64,000 bases of DNA, from NCBI RefSeq assembly GCF_904849725.1, contig NC_058523.1:205743689-205807688 (forward strand), written 5' to 3'. The stretch comes from Hordeum vulgare subsp. vulgare. Taxonomy: Eukaryota; Streptophyta; Magnoliopsida; Poales; Poaceae. A program made the position numbers and the translations under genes. Positions 1-11,800 of this stretch are shown here, piece after piece. The notes under the pieces were generated by a model, which saw nothing but the letters and a program-made list of their open reading frames with translations, ran no database searches and was not told where the DNA came from. The number at the start of each line of letters is the position of its first letter. Position 1 is the stretch's first letter.

Positions 1-1564
1 CACCACACCATCAAATATGCACTCACAAGCATCAAAATATCAAAACTATACAATCTGCCATAAACAGCATCATAGCAGTTTGAGAGCTACATGCAAAGCA
101 CCTACAGCCACCCAAATATGCCAAATAAGATATGTGGAAGTAGCTATTCAAAAGCTCAACAAGCACAAGCAAAAAGATAATACAAAGGAGTTTCACACAG
201 AAAGTTACACAGCTGCTAACTTGGAAAAAATATCAGTTTTCAAGGACTTAGTGAAAATTCCAGATTCTCACTAGCTGTTTATGCTCTTAAGCATTTTGAC
301 ACCACCCAAAACAATATTTACAGGAATCCAAATGGAATGAAAATTTACAGAGAGCTAGACAAACACAAAAGCTACAACTTCCCAGTTGATAGCAAGGGCT
401 GATTCCCAACACATGGACTTCTACAAGCACAATAAGAGGAGAAGGAAATATAAGCAGATTCTCAGACTGAGTGAAAATCACAGATTTTCACTACACTGGA
501 ATTTCAGCCACATGCCTACTTTGACTAGGCACAACTTGCACACATGAACTCCTAAGCATGAAACAAAACCAACATGTTGTAGAGGGGGTCACCCTCTACT
601 GCCACAACAAGGAAACAACCTCTTGGGCTAATCACATCCCATCGAACCAAGCTGTAAACATGGACCAAAACAGAAATATGACATCTCCAAAAATTGTTCC
701 AAAGTGGAATCTGAACCCACCATTGGATTCCTGGGATGATTCTACCCCAAAACCATATATAATACATAGGCACTTGCATAGAATAATTGGGTACAAACTT
801 GAAAGGAAAATCTACATGGAATCACATAGAGCGAATAGTGCATCATCACATGTGCTTCCACTAGCTCATCGCTTGTGCTTCCACTAGCTCATCACTTGTA
901 CATGCTCTTGCACATGTCCACAACACCAATGGTGCACATGAGGGGTAGACCTCATGCTCATGTTCCTTAGGACACCACCACACACTCACATGCATCAAGC
1001 ACAACATATAGCAAGTCCTACACATGCTAGTTAGAACACTCCACTAACTACACACACATCACGCCTCTCTACACCTACACATACTTGCACATATGCTTAT
1101 TAAGGCCCACATGTCTTGGGCATGTGTGGGGCACACGCACACAAGCACACACAACAACACATGAACACCTACATATACACACTCACATAAGAGCCACTAG
1201 TCCTACACCACAAAATATGTGGGGAGGGGTGAACCCTCACACACACACAAGAGTACACATTAGCAGAAGCTAGTGCATCAGCCCCACATCATGCACATAA
1301 GTTCACCACCTTAGTGCCATACACCCACAAGATACACACACACACATAATACTTACACATACAAATATGCACTCAACCTATACATGCTTTTCTACCAAGA
1401 TATATCTACACATGCACTCTACATTTGCTAGCATATATACTAGATAGAACATGTTGTTATGAGGCAAGAAAAAATAACTACATGAAGTGGCCAAGCCTAC
1501 CACAGCACTGTTCAAGCAAGCAAAATTCAAAACAGTAAAGGGATAACACAGAAAAATAAAAAAG

Positions 1565-1632
1565 GAGTGGGGGAATTCGAACCCAGGACTTCCTGGTTCA
1601 ACCCACAGAACCATACCACTCTGCTACCAGGC
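1565..1632 (-). other. tRNA-like module 1 in the T LTR (A and B boxes)
   Basis: Read on the minus strand, this segment has an A box TAGCAGAGTGG (1616-1626) and a B box GGTTCGAATTC (1573-1583). The spacing is about that of a tRNA gene, and the T-arm-like stem is followed by a C-rich end. It resembles a tRNA-derived sequence with an internal pol III promoter. I do not claim a functional tRNA because I cannot fold a clean cloverleaf. The same module is conserved in the other LTR at 12478-12545, so it is part of the element. Confidence 0.55.
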
Positions 1633-1710
1633 ACTAGCTCGACAGAACAAGGAAGTTTAACAGGAGAAGGTGCTACTAAAGCTACTGTGCGTAAATATTC
1701 ACAAAAAGGG

Positions 1711-1784
1711 GGTGGCACCGCGAGGACTCGAACCCTGCACCACTGAACATCAGGCCACACTGCAAACCACTATGCTACGCTTCG
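1711..1784 (-). other. tRNA-like module 2 in the T LTR (A and B boxes)
   Basis: A second minus-strand tRNA-like segment lies about 135 bases from the first. It has an A box TAGCATAGTGG (1767-1777) and a B box GGTTCGAGTCC (1724-1734). In the other LTR only the B-box end survives (12637-12647); the A-box half is lost with about 100 bases. Two such modules in the same orientation as the retrotransposon could be remnants of tRNA-derived SINEs or a tandem tRNA-like capture. Pol III activity is untested. Confidence 0.5.
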
Positions 1785-2494
1785 GATCTCGACAGAATAG
1801 AGGAACTCTCCAAGGTAACACACACATACATCAAGATCGCCCTGCTCTGCCTGCACACAGATGTCGGCGACAGAGAATATCACAGGGGCGGTCTCCTACT
1901 ACTGCTGCGCTTCGCTGCGGGGAAACACCTACACAAGCTATTCTACTGCAGCGTTGGAGAAGCTGCTCTGAGCACCGGGACGAGCCAGAGCTCACACACA
2001 CAAGAACACCCAAGCACTGCAATGTCGTACTCCTCTCGGGACAGAGGCGCACAACGACCCCCTACACAGCATCTTACGAGGGAGAAGGGAGGAAGGTGCA
2101 TTCTCACCGAGGGGAAGAAGAAGAGGGCGCAGATCGGGGAAGAATACTGCCGAAGACGACGAGTTGAAGAAGATTGTAGATGCGCTGTGCAAAATCGAAG
2201 CAGGGAGGGAGTTCGCCGGGAACACGCCGTGGACTCGCTCCTGCCCGTCGATGTGGTCGCTCCCCGACCTCAACGACGACGGGAATGGAGCGCGGGCGTC
2301 CTCCCCGAGCCCCCGGACATGGTGGACGACGCCGGAGGCGGCGAATGCATGGTGGCCGATGGCGGCGTGCTACCTCTCTGTCTCTGCTACCTGACTACAG
2401 AGATATTACCTGGGGAAGGAGGAGATGGTGGGAGATGGCAGCGCTATATGGGGGAAGCGCGGAACCCTAGGGGAAGGGGGCACGGATGCCAAGG

Positions 2495-2502
2495 CTTATA
2501 TG
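2495..2502 (-). promoter_or_regulatory. Candidate TATA box of the T LTR
   Basis: On the minus strand the sequence reads CATATAAG within a GC-rich stretch. It is conserved in the other LTR at 13301-13308. If used, transcription would start some 30 bases toward lower coordinates, in the sense direction of element T. This is inferred from the motif only. Confidence 0.3.
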
Positions 2503-3317
2503 GGGCCTCGGATGGGACGGCGCCGTCATGCCTCTCGCTCTCTCTCTCTCGGTTGCACTGACGGAAAGCAGACACAAGGTAGACGCCGTATGAAGAAAGG
2601 AGAAGGGACGCGCGCTTGGGCTGCCGCGGGGAAACAGAGAGAAGCTGGCCCTGCTAGTGGGAGGAGGCCCACAAGTTGGTGCTAGTAGAAGGAATTAAAC
2701 CCCTGGGGTTTATTAATTAAACCAAGACAAGACAAAGAAAACAAATGCACATGCTAAACAGATAAAACTAAAAATAAATCAAAAATACCCCTGGTCATAA
2801 GAAATTATGACCTATGTGAATAAAATAGAAAAGGGATTTTTGGAGCAAGTAAATATTTGCAAAACAGAATTTGATCCTCTGTTTTGTGAATATTTGCACC
2901 TCACAAACCAAGTTTCAAATCAGCAACTACATAACTTCACATCCACCGCAAAATATACTAAATCATGGACATTTTTAAAACAGGGAAGGAACAAGTAAAT
3001 ATTGGGCTTTGAGATAAAAGAGAGGGGGGAAGTTTTAAACCCTAGTAGAAATCCACATAGTGCTTACTACTAACACTTGCATCACTCCACACAATTCACA
3101 TAAACAACATATCATCGCATGATATCACACCACATCATATGATCACAAGGCAACAAACACAAAGGCATGAAATGATAGTGATGCGTGCATGCAAAGGGAG
3201 ACATGGCAAGGTGACACACATTAAATAACACATACATATGACTATCATATCAATGAGAGGTTGGACCCACATAGAGAAGGTTCCAAGTATGGCAAGTTAC
3301 ACTCTTGGGGCATTACA

Positions 3318-3330
3318 AACTCTCCCACAC
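3318..3330 (-). other. Polypurine tract of element T
   Basis: The minus strand reads GTGTGGGAGAGTT immediately before the 3' LTR starts (TGTAATGCCCC). This is the expected position and composition for the plus-strand DNA primer of an LTR retrotransposon. Confidence 0.7.
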
Positions 3331-3354
3331 TACAGAAGGATCTCGCCCCAAGAT

Positions 3355-4329
3355 CTAAGACTGAAAGAACTCCGGAAATTCAAAACAGAAGTGATCCTCG
3401 CGTTCCCAAGTAGCCTCTTTATCGGAATGGTGTGACCATTGCACATTGAGAAATTTGACAGTCTTGTTGCAGGTCTTGCACTCAGTCGCCTCGAGAACCG
3501 CAACTGGATGCTCACGATAGGATAGGTCGGGTTGAAGGTCGATGTCTTGAAGATGAACAGTTCGCTCGGGAGTCTTGAAGCACCTCCGGAGCTGAGAGAC
3601 ATGGAACACGTCATGCACATTTGCAAAGTTTGACAGGAGCTCGAGCTGGTACGCAAGGTCACCGCTCTTGCCAACAACTTTGAAAGGACCAACGAAACGA
3701 GGTGCAAGCTTGCCTTTGATGAAAAAGCGATGTGTACCCTTCATAGGGGACACCTTGAGATAGACGAAATCATCAAGCTCATAAGACATGTCATGATGCT
3801 TGCTATCATAATAGCTCTTCTGACGGGACTGGGCTACTCTGAGATTATCCCGAATGACTCGACACATCTCTTTACCTTCTTCTATCAAGTTATTCCCAAG
3901 AATCTGACACTCGCCGGTCTCGGACAACTTGAGCGGGGTATGACACTTCCTACCATAGAGAATCTCAAACGGAGCGTTGCCTGAACTAGCTTGATAACTG
4001 TTGTTATACGAGAACTCAGCGAAAGGGAGGCAGTCTTCCCACTTCATGCCAAAAGAGATAACACAGGCTCTCAGCATATCCTCAAGAACTTGAATGACTC
4101 GCTCCACTTGACGACTAGTCTGAGGATGAAAAGCTACGCTGAATCGTATCTTCGTGCCCATCGCAGACTGAAAACAGTCCCAGAACTTGGAAGTGAAGAT
4201 ACTTCCGCGATCCGAAGAAATCATCATAGGCACGCCGTGCAAAGACACTATCCTGGAAGTGTACAACTCTGCGAGCTGAGCTGCGGAAATGGATTCCTTG
4301 ACTGGAACAAAATGAGCCAGTTTACTCAA
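3355..4329 (-). pseudogene. T Pol, integrase core and C-terminal chromodomain
   Basis: A 324-residue open stretch. It starts in the integrase core (KLAHFVPVKES), with the second catalytic aspartate in SSDRGSIFTSKFW and the glutamate in SRQVERVIQVLEDML, so both are kept. It continues through the GPFKVV integrase C-terminal region to a chromodomain-like end with WSHHSDKEATWERE near residue 300. Chromodomains in this position guide integration into heterochromatin in chromoviruses. The frame overlaps the upstream integrase frame by a few bases, which points to a small indel near 4326 rather than a true gene start. The frame stops 25 bases before the polypurine tract. Confidence 0.85.
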
Positions 4330-5597
4330 CTTGTCAATGACGACGAAGATGGCATATTACCCTTCTTGGACTTCGGAAACCCGGTGACGAAGTCCATCTT
4401 AATATGGTCGAACTTCCACTCGGGAATGGGCAAAGGATGCAAAAGACCTACTGGACGTTGATGCTCTGCCTTCACCCTTCGACATACATCACATTCATTT
4501 ATGAACTGAGCAATCTCACGCTTCATGTGAGTCCACCAGAAGGTCTGTTTCAAGTCCTGATACATCTTGGAGCTTCCAAGATGTATTGAGAGCAAGGAGT
4601 TATGAGCTTCTTCCATGATTACCTTTCTGAGATCACCTTTCGGAACTACAAGACGATCCTCAAAGAACAACGTATCTCTGGCATCAACACTGAAGCACTT
4701 ATATTTGGGAAGACTCTTTGCCACGCCAATCTTGACTTTCTTCACCGTTGCATCAAGAAGTTGTGCTGCTCGGACCTGATCTTCCAAGGTAGGAGTGATC
4801 TGAAGATTTGCAAGAAATCTCTGAGGTACTAACTGAAGGTTGACCTTTCTGAAATACTCACAAAGGTCAGGCTGGAGAGGCTTCAGAATGAGACTGTTGC
4901 AGTAAGCCTTCCTGCTCAAAGCATCTGCCACGACATTAGCTTTGCCTGGCGTGTACTCAACACTCGGATTAATATTTTGGAGCATTTCCACCCAACGAGT
5001 TTGCCAGAGATTCACGTTAGGCTGGGTGAAGATGTACTTGAGACTCTTGTGATCGGTGAACACTTCAACCTTACGTTCCAACAAGAGGTGTCTCCAAGTC
5101 ATCAGAGCATGTACCACAGCTGCTAGCTCAAGATCATGCACTGGATAATTCTTCTCCGCTGGCTTCAACTGCCTGGCGGTATAAGCAACCACTTTCTTCT
5201 CTTGCATCATAACTGCACCAAGACCCTGAAGAGAGGCGTCGCAGAACACTTGGTAAGGTTTGGAATCATCCGGAGGAACCAAGACTGGAGTAGAGGTGAG
5301 CTTCTCTTTGAGTGTGTCGAAGGCCAACTCACACTCTTGAGCCCAAGCATAGTTCACACCTTTCTGAAGAAGATTAGAGAGCGGCTTAGCAATCTTGGAT
5401 AAGTTCTCAACGAAGCTTCTACAATAGCTTGCAAGCCCGAGAAAGCTTTGAAGCTGCTTCACATTCTGCGGAGGCTCCCATTCAACAATGGCCTGCACCT
5501 TCGATGGATCAACTTTGATGCCCTCGGTAGAGATAATGTGACCAAGATAGATGACTTTTTTCAACCAGAACTCACACTTGGAAAACTTGGCATACAA
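4326..5597 (-). pseudogene. T Pol, RT thumb, RNase H and integrase zinc domain
   Basis: A 423-residue open stretch beginning just after the RT catalytic core ([16 protein letters not shown]). It includes the RT connection ([11 protein letters not shown]), RNase H ([30 protein letters not shown]) and the integrase H2C2 region ([17 protein letters not shown], then [12 protein letters not shown]). The first catalytic aspartate of the integrase is visible in [11 protein letters not shown] near the end. It is bounded by an upstream in-frame stop and a downstream frameshift. It is one piece of a broken Gag-Pol polyprotein, not a separate gene. Confidence 0.85.
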
Positions 5598-6440
5598 TTT
5601 GTACTCTTACAGCTTATCAAGCACCAACCTGAGATGTTCTTTATGTTCTTCCTCAGTTTCAGAAAAGACTATAATATCGTCGAGATAAAGCAAGACGAAG
5701 TCATTCTTGAACGGAGAGACTATGTAGTTCATCAATCAACAAAATGTTGGAGGAGCATTTGCCAGACCAAAAGACATGACCGTATACTCATACGAGCCAA
5801 AACTAGTCCTGAAAGCAGTCTTCGGAATATCCTCTTCGCGAATGCGAATTTGATGATAGCCCATTCTAAGATCGAGCTTGGAGAAGATCTTAGCCCCTTT
5901 CAACTGCTCAAACAACTCATTTATGTTCGGAAGTGGATATTTATTCCTGATTGTCTTCTTGTTCAATGGACGGTTATCGACACACAACCGGTCCGTGCCA
6001 TCCTTCTTCTTGACAAACAGAACTCCACAGCCCCACGGAGATGAGCTCGGTCTGATCAGACCCAAACGCTCCTGCTCATCGAGTTGCCTCTTAAGTTCCT
6101 TCAACTCTTCTGGACCCAATTTGTATGGCCGTTTGCACACCGGCTCAGTACCTGGTTCAAGCTCAATCACAAATTCAACTTCTCGGTGCGGAGGCATTCC
6201 TGGCAGCTCTTCTGGAAACACATCTTCATATTCGCAGACCACTGGGACTTGCGAAATAGGATTAGTCTCACCCTTTTCATTCAAAGGGAACAGACGGATT
6301 GTATCATCGTGCACCGCGAATATAATCACGTCCTTCAAAGAGTGGGTAAGCTTCACTTCTTTAGCTTCACAATCAATCGATGCCTTGTTCATGGCCAACC
6401 AGTCCATACAAGGGATCAAATCAATGTCAGAATTGCCCAA
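5598..6440 (-). pseudogene. T Pol, protease tail and reverse transcriptase core
   Basis: The open part 5736-6440 (234 residues) starts at the [11 protein letters not shown] segment that follows the protease in gypsy elements. It runs through the RT fingers and palm ([43 protein letters not shown]). A stop follows. The catalytic YLDD box (5676-5687) lies just beyond it in a readable frame and is intact. The RT core is therefore broken by a stop and a frameshift although its catalytic motif survives. Confidence 0.83.
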
Positions 6441-6464
6441 GACAATAGGAGACGCGAGAAAAGA

Positions 6465-6896
6465 CTAACTTCCCATCCTGACAGAAACATTCGGGACCCG
6501 ACAATTGGAATTCATCAATCTCCCAGGAGAAACTACTGAGACCGGCTTAAGCAAATCTTGACAAACAAACTCATGCTTTGCAAAGAATGGACGGGACATG
6601 AAGCAATGCGATGCACCAGAATGAAATAACACTTTAGCAGGAATATCATTGACGAGGAGCTTACCCATGATCACATCTGACGAGTTTTTTGCCTCAGCTG
6701 CATTCACCACGTTGACTCGAGAAGACCTGGGGTTGAACTTCACGATAGCATTGCTTGGAGGTTTTCCTGGAGGAGGAGGCAGAAGACGGAGCTGAGAATT
6801 GCACTTGTTGGCATAGTGACCCTTCTGCCCACACTTGTGACAAGTAACATCTGCTGGCTGACGGTACTGTGTCTGAGGAGGCCCTTGCTTCTGGTG
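6465..6896 (-). pseudogene. T Gag zinc knuckle and protease, active-site Asp replaced
   Basis: A CX2CX4HX4C zinc knuckle (CHKCGQKGHYANKC) is encoded at 6801-6842 and is followed by the aspartic protease region. The protease motif reads VLFHSGASH, where the family normally has DSGASH. The catalytic Asp codon GAT is CAT here (6621-6623), which should abolish cleavage of the polyprotein. A stop closes the frame at 6465. This piece is separated from the upstream Gag by a frame change near 6897. Confidence 0.8.
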
Positions 6897-7802
6897 CTAG
6901 AATCTCTGTTGGAAAGTTGGGTTGGGTGGGTGGAAAGAACAGCGGCCACCAGAATTCTTAAACTGCTGCGTGTGCCGAGGAGGAGGAGGAGACACCCAAA
7001 ACTTTTGTTGCTTCTTAACCACCTGAGTAAAAGACGAGCTGGAATCTCTGAAGCGCTTCTTAGAATTCTCCACCCTAAGCAAAGTTGCCTCATCCCTGAG
7101 AGCTAAGTTGTAGAACTTATCGAACTCCTCAGGATCGTGCAAAGCAAGAGCTAATTGCAAATATTCTTTCAAGCCACCTCTGAACTGATATATCTTGCTC
7201 TTCTGATCAGGGATATCCTGCAGGGCGTATCGGGCTAGCTCGTGGAACTCGGCGTTGTACTTGTACACGGAGTTACCACCTTGCTTCAAGCGCCTGAACT
7301 TCTCATGCATTTTCTCCACGAAGCTGGACGGAATGTAGTGGGATCTAAAGTCATGGCAGATCTCATCCCAAGTGATCACTCTAGCACCCCTGGAATCCTT
7401 CAATTGTTGCCACCAGATAGATGCTTGCGGCTTCAGCTGGAAAGTTGCGAACTTGAGGAAATCCTCAGGACGAACATTGCTGCATTCAAAGTGCTTGTTC
7501 ATGTGGCGGATCCAATCCTCGGCATCAAACGGCTGGTCACAGGAAGTGAAAGTTTTCAGCTGATTTGACAGGAACTAACTCAGATTAGCAAACTGATTGC
7601 CACCATCGTGGAAATTGCCTTGCTCCTGCTTAGCCCTCTCTTGCAACAACTGTATCAGCATCTGAGTGTTTGCATTTGTAGCAGCCATCACCGCTTGCCA
7701 AGCCTCTGCAGGAGGAGGCGGTGGCGGAGGAGGATTCTCCGGAGGATGAGGTGGTCGCGGCACATCCTCACGCCCTGGATTCTGACGAGTTGGTGGAGCC
7801 AT
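6897..7802 (-). pseudogene. T Gag
   Basis: The probable start is the Met at 7802 (MAPPTRQNPGRED), which opens a proline-rich N-terminus with a run of eight prolines. An in-frame stop near 7577 separates this N-terminus from the Gag core (7502 down to 6897). The core carries ASIWWQQLKDS and TWDEICHDFRSHYIP, characteristic of the plant Ty3 Gag family, and a Lys/Ser-rich tail. Gag would form the cytoplasmic virus-like particle. The broken frame makes this copy a pseudogene. A Met further upstream in the frame is ignored because the leader before 7802 has no Gag-like sequence. Confidence 0.78.
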
Positions 7803-8843
7803 CCTAAAGACGGACAACACATTAGACCACAGAATAAATTGAAGGTATAGCTGAATCAAAATGGCAGGAATATCTGAACAGGAATATAGCAATTGCACTC
7901 GAACAAAATAGTAAGACTGCTTCCTCAAAGTGACGGTTGACAAAAATTCTGATTAAGACCACTTGCAAACAAGTATGAGCTAGAACTGCTTGGAACAAAC
8001 ATATGATCGATATTTCATCCGATATCTTCGTGGATAAGATCGCACGGGCTCGAATTACAGTAGCCATCCTGTGAAAGATAGTGCACACGACTTACGAAGT
8101 ATCCCCGAGTCGTAGAGAGCTACCAGGACTCTTTAAGACACAACGAGAACCGTTGTAAAACGACTGTGAACAAACACACCCACTGAATATCGAATCCCAA
8201 CCTCACATCATGCATCTGTAGGAAGATTGTCCTATAAGTTACTACTTGATATCCCACCTATGAATTCCTTAAATATCTGGTCATGTAATCTGGTACACGG
8301 ATACAAGGAGTAATATTCACACAACTCCTATACTAAACCGTCCACTGTATCACATCCGTCAACACATAACCAGAATCTCAGACCTTCATCTACAAAAGAC
8401 CCTCGTGATCACAATGATACAAAGTATGGCAGTACTCCCGAACAATCTGCACCAGTACTGGGGACATCGGGGTTATCTCGCCACTACAAGTATTGAAGCA
8501 ATTACGAACATCCTCCGTTCGTAGATACTCAGAAATCTGAATGATGGCGATGTGCGCAAGAATCCCGTGGAGCTCATCTCCCCGGAAGAGATCAGGGCAG
8601 ACAGGAGGCACCAAGACACAACTCCGTCACATCGAAATCATATAGATTTCAAAAATACCCGCGTGATCCTAAAAAAATTGAGCGAGAAGAGGAGTAGAAT
8701 TAAGATTTCCTAAGTCGAGAACCTCACCAAAGCATGGAAAAGGAGAAAAAAGAATCCTACTCTCCGATATAACTAAGACTCAAAACAATTTACTAGACTC
8801 GACTCGGCAAAGTACGAGCACACAAAGGATCCTATGGTCGTAA
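7803..8843 (-). other. Untranslated leader of element T
   Basis: About 1 kb between the primer binding site and the Gag start. There is no coding similarity that I recognise and no long open frame. It probably contains packaging signals, but none can be pointed to by eye. Confidence 0.6.
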
Positions 8844-8857
8844 GGCTCTGATTACCA
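8844..8857 (-). other. Primer binding site of element T (initiator tRNA-Met type)
   Basis: The minus strand reads TGGTAATCAGAGCC three bases inside the 5' LTR. The usual plant tRNA-iMet primer site is TGGTATCAGAGC, so this copy has one extra A. It fixes the LTR edge at 8861. Confidence 0.75.
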
Positions 8858-8860
8858 ACT

Positions 8861-11800
8861 TGTAACGACTAAGTTGCGGTCCTTTCCGATTTAGGGAACG
8901 AGGCCCCGAATTGGAAAGAAGCGCATCTAAGCGTTTCGCAAGCATGGTAACATAGCACATACATGAAAATACAATGACAATTAGGGATTCAACTATCATC
9001 TCATACATAATATCAGAGTTTACATCACGCATTCAAACAAGGTAGTTTTGCTACGGACTACAAAACATGAGAAATGGCTATGCTACCCTGCATACTTGCC
9101 CACGATCATGACCACGCCTCAGTCTTCTGGATAGTTCACGTACAGACGGTTGTTCTCCTCATCGTACTGCCACGCCAGCTGCATGCTGTCGGGATCACCT
9201 GTGTCGGGGGTACCTGTACCTGTTGGTGTGTTGAAGTAATCTGTGAGCCACAGGGACTCAGCAATCTATAACCTCGGTGCCAGACCTAGTCAAGTTATTA
9301 GGTAAGGAAGGTGGAGTCTTTAGGTTGCAGCATCCTAAGCGTATATGGTGGCTAACTTACGTAGAGAAAGTATTGAAGGTGGTCTATACTACCGATCGAT
9401 GATTAGCTGATCACTAGGTGATCCGGAACACGTACTTACGTCAATCATAACCCCACCGTGTTCCCGATCGAAGAGAGGTCTTTGAAGGGGACAGTCACGA
9501 TTACGCACACAGTTGGCAATTTTATTAGATCATATTCAAGTTATCTATAACCAGATGTTAACAAATATTCCAAGTTGCCACATAAATGCGGGCACGGCTT
9601 TCTGAAAGATTAAAACCCTGTAGCGGTGATGCAACTAGTACATCACAAACGGTCACGGGCCGCAAAGTAATCCTCTATCACGAATCTCGTGATCTCGTCG
9701 GATTCCTTAGAGGAAAACCTCAACTCTGTGGAGAACCAAAGCTTCACCGGGATTCCTATACGCAAGATATATCGCTAAGGTAAGACAAGACTAGGAGGAC
9801 CTCCCGACGTGTCGACGACCCTGATAAGAGCCGCGTATCTCAGTCTCAGGACACGCCGGATGAGCACAGCGTACAGTGGCCTGATAGACATCTCCCGAGT
9901 TGCCCCGGGTTGGCCCCGCACACGACTCTAGTTTGGACCAACACTCATGAGGAGCACTGGCCCGGGTTGTTGATTAATTCCTCGGGGTAGCTATTCCCTA
10001 TGCAGATTATTATTAAGTGATTAGCAAATTAACACCAATGTTGGGTCCTGTCGGACAAGTCTTAACACTACACGATTTATCAAGGGGGTCCCCATAACAA
10101 CCTCGAACGTGTTAGGAGCGATTAGTTATGGAATCAAACACCGGTAGCCGGTAACTATGGCGGCAATAATGGAAAAAAACATCTAGCAAAAGGCTAGGCC
10201 TTTCGTTATTTACCAAGTATATAGGTGCATTAATTAAATAACAGTTTTAACATAATGATATCAAACTCATGTTATCACATGAGATTAAGCACCTGCAACT
10301 AGCAACGCTAACATTAGTACCTGAGCAAAGCCTACTTAGCCATTCAAGATTTGCTAGGAAGGGATAAGTGTTTGGGTCTCATCGCAATATCAGGAGGCAA
10401 TTATTTCAGTGGTAGGCAGCGAGCATATGACGGAGGGAACGTGAATCTAGCATAACTAGTCTAGAGATGGAATCAAGGTCATATCATCTTGCCTGTGATG
10501 TTCTCAGCTTGGAGCCGCTCTTGTTCGTCCTGCACGTACTCTCCCGGATCCACGTACTCGTTCTCCGATCCCGGTGCTACCCAACATAAAAATAGCATCC
10601 AATGAACAACAGCACAACAAGATGCAACAAGCACATGATGCATGAGATGAAAATGAACATGCATCTCTATTCTAGTCACTAGCACATGCACGAGAAGAAA
10701 ATACAAGTTCCAGGACAGAACTTCACTATAATCTATCTTGACATGCATGAGGATGACATGAACAGATGCGTCACGCGAAAACGATGCAAAAACATATAAA
10801 GAACGTTACAACGGAGCTACGGATCAACCGGAAACAACGAAACAAGAAATAGAGTCCTACGTGTCAAATCCATCACCACACACTCCAATGGCATACTTCT
10901 GGTATTCCCAGGTTGCCAAGAAATAAAACAAACAAGAATGGATGGGGTGGTGCAAGGAATATCACCACACCATCAACTATGCACTCACAAGCATCAAAAC
11001 TATACAATCTTCCATAAACATCATCATAGCAGTTTGAGAGCTACATGCAAAGCACCTACAGCCACCCAAATATGCCAAATAAGATATGTGGGAGTAGCTA
11101 TTCAAAAGCTCTACAAGCACAAGCAAAAAAGATAATACAAAGGAGTTTCACACAGAAAGTTACACACCTGCTAACTTGGACAAAAATATCAGTTTTTAGG
11201 GACTTAGTGAAAATTTCAGATTCTCAATAGCTGTTTATGCTCTGAAGCATTTTGACAGCACCCAAAACAATATCTACAGGATTCTGAATGGAATGAAAAT
11301 TGACAATGAGGTAGACAAACACAAAAGCTACAACTTCCCAGTTGATAGCAAGGGCTGATTCCCAACACATGGACTTCTACAAGCACAACAACAGGAGAAG
11401 GAAATATAAGCAGATTCTCAAACTTAGTGAAAATCACAGATTTTCACTACACTGGAATTTCAGCCACATGCCTACTTTGACTAGGCACAACTTGCACACA
11501 TGAACTCCTGAGCATGAAACAAAACCAACATGTTGTAGAGGGGGTCACCCTCTACTGCCACAACAAGGAAACAACCTCTTGGGCCCATCACATCACATGG
11601 AACCAAGCCCTAAACATGGAACAAAACAAAAATATGACATCTCCGGAAAGTGTTCCAAAGTGGAATCTGAACCCACCATTGGATTCCTCGGATGATTCTA
11701 CCCCGGAACAATATATAATACATAGGCACTTGCATAGAATAATTGGGCACAAACTTGAAAGGAAAATCTACATGGCATCACATAGAGTGAATAGTGCATC

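Larger units (their letters stand above)
1..3317 (-). repeat. 3' LTR of element T (partial)
   Basis: This stretch aligns throughout with 10964-14112, with substitutions and a few indels. The largest indel is about 100 bases around 1736-1845 that are missing from the other copy. It ends at 3317 in GCATTACA, the same terminus as the right copy, immediately after the polypurine tract of T. About 1.9 kb of this LTR should lie to the left of the window. The GC-rich part (about 2000-2690) is also present in the other LTR, so the short reading frames in it are LTR sequence rather than host genes. Confidence 0.92.

Noticed and set aside
1565..1784. Genuine tRNA genes
   Set aside because: A and B boxes are present, but I could not make a proper cloverleaf with acceptor stem. 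The segments belong to the LTR.
2022..2690. Overlapping GC-rich open frames that look like a small gene
   Set aside because: The region is repeated in the other LTR (about 12840-13490), the frames differ between copies, and no domain is seen. It is LTR sequence.
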